From positions 1 through 10,062 of the forward strand of contig NZ_LSLK01000021.1 of the NCBI RefSeq assembly GCF_002257705.1: a stretch of 10,062 nucleotides of DNA, in the 5' to 3' direction. The notes beneath the pieces are model-generated. The model had not been told where the DNA came from. It did no database searches and worked only from the letters and a program-made list of their open reading frames with translations. Made by a program: the position numbers and the translations under genes. Of this stretch, positions 6,262 through 10,062 are shown piece after piece. Every line of letters starts with the position of its first letter. Position 1 is the stretch's first letter. This DNA comes from Sporomusa silvacetica DSM 10669. GTDB taxonomy: Bacteria; Bacillota; Negativicutes; Sporomusales; Sporomusaceae.

Positions 6262-6291
6262 GTTATTGGTCTACCTATAAGGAATTGAAGC
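6262..6291 (+). CRISPR. Single degenerate CRISPR repeat (array relic)
   Basis: Thirty bases containing CTACCTATAAGGAATTGAA match the type I-B/III repeat family of Thermoanaerobacter and Clostridium relatives (from memory: start GTTTTTAG, end ATTGAAAC). About four positions differ, including A to G in the final handle. It lies 75 bases after the cas6 stop. No second same-direction copy or spacer array is present in the window, so this is a relic, a terminal repeat of a deleted array, or a solitary repeat with another use. Confidence 0.6.
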
Positions 6292-6314
6292 CTATTGATG
6301 GCTCCGAATATACG

Positions 6315-7595
6315 TCAAGCTTTAGCTTTGAAGGTAATTGTCTCCGGTTTTTCAGTATTCCAGTGAAGAGTTGTAGTGCTGGGCTTTGTTTCAGCAATGA
6401 TCTGGCCTTGGCGTAGTGAGTAACGTACTGGTACTTGACGGCGAAGTGCATCGTAGCTGTTGTCGGCAGGCAGGATGATCAAATTAGCGGGTTTCCCTTC
6501 GGTAATTCCATACCGATCACTGATGTTAAGGGTGCGGGCGCTATTGACTGTTATTAAGTCTAAGGCCTTGTTAAGCTGACTGTAGCCCATTAACTGGCAG
6601 GCATGAAGTCCCATGTGGAGTACCTGGAGCATATTGCCTGTACCTAGCGGGTACCAAGGGTCAAGAATATCATCATGACCAAAGCAGATATTGATGCCTG
6701 CTTCCCATAATTCTTTAACGCGGGTGATGCCGCGGCGTTTAGGGTAAGTGTCAAACCTGCCCTGGAGATGAATATTGACAAGCGGGTTGGAAACAAAGTT
6801 GATGCCAGATAACTTTAGTAAATTAAACAGTTTGAAAGTGTAAGCATTGTTGTAGGAATGCATGGCTGTAGTGTGACTGGCTGTTACTTTATTGCCCATC
6901 CCGTGGCGATAAGCTTCAGTTGCAACTACTTCTATGAACCGAGACTGCTCATCATCAATCTCGTCACAATGGATGTCTATTAGCCGATCATATTTTGTAG
7001 CGAGTTTAAATATTGTGTTGACTGAGTCGACCCCGTATTCACGGGTAAATTCATAATGAGGAATGCCGCCGACAACATCGGCCCCAAGACGCAACGCTTC
7101 TTCTAAGAGTTCTGCTCCTTGAGGATAGGACTGTATACCTTCTTGAGGGAAGGCGACTAGCTGTAGTTCCATCCATGGTGCAATTTGAGTTTTTACTTCA
7201 AGCAAAGTTTTGAGTGCAGTTAAGGCAGGATCGGTAATGTCAACATGGCTTCGTACATATTGAATCCCTTGGGCGGCTTGCCATTTAAGGGTGGTTATCG
7301 CTCGTTCTTTAACATCTTGCGGCGATAGCAACTGTTTTCTTTCCGCCCACCGTTCAATGCCTTCAAACAGAGTGCCGCTTTCATTCCAGCGCGGCTGTCC
7401 TGCTGTCAACGTTGTATCCAGATGAACATGCGGGTCAATAAATGGTGGGATCACTAAGCCGTCTTCGGCATCCAGGATATTGCCAGAGAATGATTGGTCG
7501 TTAGTATTGGGGGAGATAGAACGAATAGTACCATTTTCAATTTGAATCTGCCACAATCCTTGCTGATCACGCAGGCGGGCGTTCTTAATAAGCAT
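6315..7595 (-). CDS. codA: Cytosine deaminase
   Basis: The enzyme hydrolyses cytosine to uracil and ammonia in the cytoplasm, feeding pyrimidine salvage. The 426 residues align without gaps through long stretches to E. coli CodA as I recall it (427 aa), for example SGTLFEGIERWAERK and LVNIHLQGRFDTYPKRRGIT. The amidohydrolase metal and catalytic residues are kept: H56 and H58 (HVHLD), H209 and E212 (HCDE), H241 (SHTTAMHS) and D308 (GHDD). The start is ATG at 7595, six bases after AAGGAGG (7608-7602). An ATG at 7601 overlaps that site. The ribosome binding site and first codons lie inside the end of the permease gene (11-bp overlap), implying translational coupling. It is convergent with cas6. 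Confidence 0.96.
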   Translation of the reverse strand: MLIKNARLRDQQGLWQIQIENGTIRSISPNTNDQSFSGNILDAEDGLVIPPFIDPHVHLDTTLTAGQPRWNESGTLFEGIERWAERKQLLSPQDVKERAITTLKWQAAQGIQYVRSHVDITDPALTALKTLLEVKTQIAPWMELQLVAFPQEGIQSYPQGAELLEEALRLGADVVGGIPHYEFTREYGVDSVNTIFKLATKYDRLIDIHCDEIDDEQSRFIEVVATEAYRHGMGNKVTASHTTAMHSYNNAYTFKLFNLLKLSGINFVSNPLVNIHLQGRFDTYPKRRGITRVKELWEAGINICFGHDDILDPWYPLGTGNMLQVLHMGLHACQLMGYSQLNKALDLITVNSARTLNISDRYGITEGKPANLIILPADNSYDALRRQVPVRYSLRQGQIIAETKPSTTTLHWNTEKPETITFKAKA

Positions 7596-9000
7596 TTGCA
7601 TCCTCCTTGGCTGTGTTGCTAGTATGAGCGGCAGCCTGCCGTTTGGCAGCAATATAATAAAGTGCTCCAGTCAGCACAATTACAGGATAGGTAGCGCCGA
7701 TGCTACTTACAAAGAACGGTTGTTTTTGCAATAGGAGAAAGGCAATTACGCCGGTAACCCAGACGGCGAGCGCCACTTTGTTAAAGCCATTGCTGTACCA
7801 GTATTTGCCACAGCGTTCAGCTAAAGCCGCCGGGTCATAATTCCGGTTATGGATGAAATAGTAGTCGACAATTAAGATTGCGAAGATTGGGCCGAAGACC
7901 ATACCGATATAATCCAGAAAGAGAATAAAAGAATGGAGGAAGCTAGAAAGAAACAGGGGAACGACAGTAAGCCCAGCGGCAACAACTGTTACCAGCCAGA
8001 GTGAGGTAATCGGGGAAAGCTTTTTTGTGATATTAGTAAGCGATATGCCAGCAGCCATGAGGTTTACAGCATTAGCAGTGGTGCTGGTGATAATGATGAC
8101 GAGGAGTGCTACGCTGCCTAATCCTAATTTGCTAACAATAGTGCTGGGGTCAGAGTGATTGGGGTCATAGACGCCAGTGGTTATTGCCATACCAATGGTG
8201 CCAATGATGCCGACAAAGGCAAACCAGAATAAAGCTAAGTTTGCACCAATCATAGGCGCAATAGTTGCAGTAGCTTTTGTCTTGCCATAGCGAGTAAATT
8301 CTGCGATTGCCGGTACCCAGCCGAGGCTAAAGGCAGCCATAACATCCATTGCCGAACCCAAAGGCATGCGTTTGTCGGCTGGCGGCTGCCAGCTCATAAT
8401 AGCTTCCAACGATATGTTCTGGAGTACGACAATTGTTTCCCAAGCGCCAAGAATCAATACTAGGAATACACCAATCCGTTCCACTATTTTGACGGAACGA
8501 TGGCCGGTAGCAATCGAGAGCAGATGCAGGATGCTCATGACTGCAATGCCGATGAGCATAGTTGTATTGCCGCCCGGTTCACCAAAGGCCGGCATACCTA
8601 GCCATTCCTTACAGATAAAACTGACCGAAATGGCAGCAATAAAGGTGTTCACCGCAGTCCAGCCAATAAACTGGGTCGTGTTTAGGAATGAAGGCAGATA
8701 ACTGCCGCGAATACCGAAAGATGCCCGGGTGAGAGCCATTGTTGAAGTGCCAACCTTAAATCCAATAAAACCAATAAGAGCCATAATAATATAAGCGATT
8801 GGATTAGCAATTAGAGTGACGTAGACTGAGCCTGCAAATGCAGTACCGGCTACGACGCCGCCAACATACCAAGTGCCGTTGTTGGCGTTAGCACCAATCC
8901 AGGTGGCAACCATGTCCCAGAAAGCTAGTGAGCGTGCATTTGCGGGTACGCTTTCGACTGCACCAAATTCTCGCGAAGTATGGTCGTTGTTTCTATCCAC
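7585..9000 (-). CDS. NCS1 family nucleobase permease, probable cytosine permease (CodB role)
   Basis: A 471-residue inner-membrane protein with about twelve hydrophobic segments and NCS1 (purine-cytosine permease, Fur-type) features. These include WIGANANNGTWYVGG near the N-terminus, GFKVGTSTMALTRASFGIRG, an AEFTRYG segment and YFIHNRNYD after the tenth segment. NCS1 carriers import nucleobases or allantoin with H+ or Na+. Gene order and overlap with codA, plus PyrR control, point to cytosine. It is not close to E. coli CodB, so no symbol is given. The start is GTG at 9000, six bases after GGAGGGG; an upstream in-frame extension to 9042 would include the ribosome binding site. The C-terminus is a hydrophilic tail rich in alanine. 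Confidence 0.88.
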   Translation of the reverse strand: MDRNNDHTSREFGAVESVPANARSLAFWDMVATWIGANANNGTWYVGGVVAGTAFAGSVYVTLIANPIAYIIMALIGFIGFKVGTSTMALTRASFGIRGSYLPSFLNTTQFIGWTAVNTFIAAISVSFICKEWLGMPAFGEPGGNTTMLIGIAVMSILHLLSIATGHRSVKIVERIGVFLVLILGAWETIVVLQNISLEAIMSWQPPADKRMPLGSAMDVMAAFSLGWVPAIAEFTRYGKTKATATIAPMIGANLALFWFAFVGIIGTIGMAITTGVYDPNHSDPSTIVSKLGLGSVALLVIIITSTTANAVNLMAAGISLTNITKKLSPITSLWLVTVVAAGLTVVPLFLSSFLHSFILFLDYIGMVFGPIFAILIVDYYFIHNRNYDPAALAERCGKYWYSNGFNKVALAVWVTGVIAFLLLQKQPFFVSSIGATYPVIVLTGALYYIAAKRQAAAHTSNTAKEDANAY

Positions 9001-9048
9001 ACAAAACCCCTCCAATATGTTTTTGTACCGATACCCAAGCAACCAAGC

Positions 9049-9086
9049 AAAAAAGGCTTCTTATCAGTTAAACTGACAAGAAGCCT
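9049..9086 (-). terminator. PyrR-controlled leader terminator of codBA
   Basis: On the minus strand AGGCTTCTTGTCAGT (9086-9072) pairs with ACTGATAAGAAGCCT (9068-9054), one G-U, loop of three, followed by TTTTTT. The 5' arm contains CTTGTCAGT, which can instead pair perfectly with ACTGACAAG (9154-9146) upstream. This gives the mutually exclusive antiterminator expected of an attenuator. Confidence 0.9.
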
Positions 9087-9143
9087 GTAGACCAACTGGC
9101 AACAGTATAAAAATAGGATGCTATTGCCCGCTAAATGTCGTCC

Positions 9144-9177
9144 ACCTTGTCAGTCTCGCAGGACTGCTTTTAAAGGT
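9144..9177 (-). promoter_or_regulatory. PyrR binding hairpin (anti-antiterminator)
   Basis: The minus strand reads AGTCCTGCGAGACT (9165-9152), one mismatch from the PyrR consensus ARUCCNGNGAGGYU, with the CNGNGA hexaloop fully matched. The upper stem CAGTC/GACTG and lower stem ACCTT/AAGGT frame a purine-rich internal bulge, as in Bacillus pyr leaders. PyrR with UMP or UTP should stabilise this hairpin, free the terminator arm and stop transcription into the permease and codA. Confidence 0.88.
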
Positions 9178-9194
9178 ACCAGTAAATTAAATTT

Positions 9195-9224
9195 ATTAAA
9201 GCACAAATTGGATATAGATGTCAA
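9195..9224 (-). promoter_or_regulatory. codBA promoter
   Basis: On the minus strand TTGACA (9224-9219) and TTTAAT (9200-9195) are 18 bases apart. The start would be near 9188, just before the PyrR hairpin. It is divergent from the tRNA promoters. Confidence 0.7.
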
Positions 9225-9264
9225 TAACGAAAAGGGGAAAAGTAGTTACTGTTTATTAGGTGTT

Positions 9265-9273
9265 TGCTATAAT
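9265..9273 (+). promoter_or_regulatory. Extended -10 promoter candidate
   Basis: TGCTATAAT has a perfect -10 with the TGn extension and no good -35. It points toward tRNA-Pro and may be a second, upstream promoter for it. Confidence 0.35.
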
Positions 9274-9291
9274 ATTATCGGAAACTCGATG

Positions 9292-9320
9292 TTGACAATA
9301 ATTTAGGTAGCTGATATACT
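9292..9320 (+). promoter_or_regulatory. tRNA-Pro promoter
   Basis: TTGACA (9292-9297) and TATACT (9315-9320) with exact 17-base spacing place the transcript start about 33 bases before the tRNA. Confidence 0.8.
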
Positions 9321-9359
9321 TATAACCCTGAAGAATATCATAGATTAATACACTTAAAT

Positions 9360-9436
9360 CGGGGCGTGGCTCAGTTTGGTAGAGTACCTGGCTTGGGACC
9401 AGGGGGTCGCAGGTTCGAATCCTGCCGCTCCGACCA
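9360..9436 (+). tRNA. tRNA-Pro (UGG)
   Basis: A full cloverleaf can be drawn by hand: acceptor CGGGGCG/CGCTCCG with one G-U, a D-arm with GCTC and GAGT, anticodon stem CCTGG/CCAGG around CTTGGGA (anticodon TGG), T-arm GCAGG/CCTGC with loop TTCGAAT, and an encoded CCA end. No terminator follows; the first rRNA promoter starts 27 bases later, so the tRNA may be cotranscribed with the rRNA operon. Confidence 0.97.
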
Positions 9437-9462
9437 GTAGCAACAAACCCAAAAAGTAACAA

Positions 9463-9492
9463 TTGACATAATGCTAATATTCATGATATTCT
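9463..9492 (+). promoter_or_regulatory. rRNA operon promoter P1
   Basis: TTGACA (9463-9468) and TATTCT (9487-9492) with 18-base spacing lie just after the tRNA. Confidence 0.65.
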
Positions 9493-9539
9493 ATATAAGT
9501 CGCTGCAAGCGGCGGAAATAATTAACACAAGTAAATGTG

Positions 9540-9568
9540 TTGACATAACGAAATATAGATGTTATGAT
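9540..9568 (+). promoter_or_regulatory. rRNA operon promoter P2
   Basis: TTGACA (9540-9545) and TATGAT (9563-9568) with exact 17-base spacing form the strongest promoter of the window. Tandem promoters are usual for rRNA operons. Confidence 0.85.
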
Positions 9569-9575
9569 ATTTTTC

Positions 9576-9803
9576 CGTCGTTAAGCAATGAGGAAGCATG
9601 CTCCTTGAAAACTGAACAGTGTAAGTAATGCATCATAAAAGCCAGATGTGCGGTTGTATGTCGCTTGCGACATATACAAAACCAAAAACAATTTCTTTAA
9701 GCAGACACACGAAATCTATGATTTCGATGTGGTCGCTTAGTTAGATGCTCTGCATCTAATATCAAATAATCATTTAGAGCCAACAAATGGCTTCATAAAT
9801 AAT
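9576..9803 (+). other. rRNA leader with boxA-like site and processing hairpins
   Basis: TGCTCCTTGAAAA (9599-9611) resembles the boxA antitermination sequence. Hairpins TATGTCG/CGACATA (9657-9674), CGAAAT/ATTTCG (9710-9726) and TTAGATGC/GCATCTAA (9741-9759) precede the mature 16S end, as in pre-rRNA leaders. No gene is seen here. Confidence 0.7.

Positions 9804-10062
<259 letters not shown>

Noticed and set aside
8366..8701. 111-codon plus-strand frame opposite the permease
   Set aside because: Antisense shadow with no ribosome binding site or recognisable domain.

Overview
The window reads as chromosomal DNA of a Gram-negative-type Firmicute, most likely Negativicutes (Sporomusaceae-like). 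The basis is the 5' end of a 16S rRNA gene at the right edge, strong AGGAGG-type ribosome binding sites, a PyrR attenuator and a clostridial-type CRISPR repeat relic. The genus call is inference from the 16S start and gene style; no database was consulted.

Layout. Positions 1-116 (minus strand) look like the 5' end of a group II intron leaving the window on the left, inserted in a REP-like sequence. Positions 120-1180 hold one small gene of unknown function (834-1037). It is preceded by a promoter, a structured region and a rho-independent terminator (356-749) that together look like an untranslated RNA or a regulated leader. A strong terminator at 1131-1176 closes this unit.

Positions 1402-5168 form a probable three-gene operon: a Cache-domain chemoreceptor, an RraA-family (class II pyruvate aldolase-like) enzyme and a bile acid:sodium symporter family transporter, ended by an 18-bp-stem terminator. 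Together they suggest sensing, uptake and cleavage of one small oxo- or hydroxy-acid.

Positions 5401-6291 hold a solitary cas6 with no other cas gene in view. It is followed by two degenerate, oppositely oriented CRISPR-repeat-like sequences.

Positions 6315-9224 (minus strand) are a codBA-type operon: an NCS1 nucleobase permease and cytosine deaminase, overlapping by 11 bp. Its leader contains a complete PyrR attenuator (binding hairpin, antiterminator and terminator) behind a good sigma-A promoter, so cytosine salvage should be turned down when pyrimidine nucleotides are plentiful.

Positions 9265-10062 (plus strand) carry promoters, tRNA-Pro(UGG), two rRNA promoters, an rRNA leader with a boxA-like sequence and the first ~259 bases of 16S rRNA.

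The items most worth a second look are the structured RNA at 390-749, the orphan cas6 with repeat relics, the PyrR control of codBA, and the chemoreceptor-aldolase-transporter operon.
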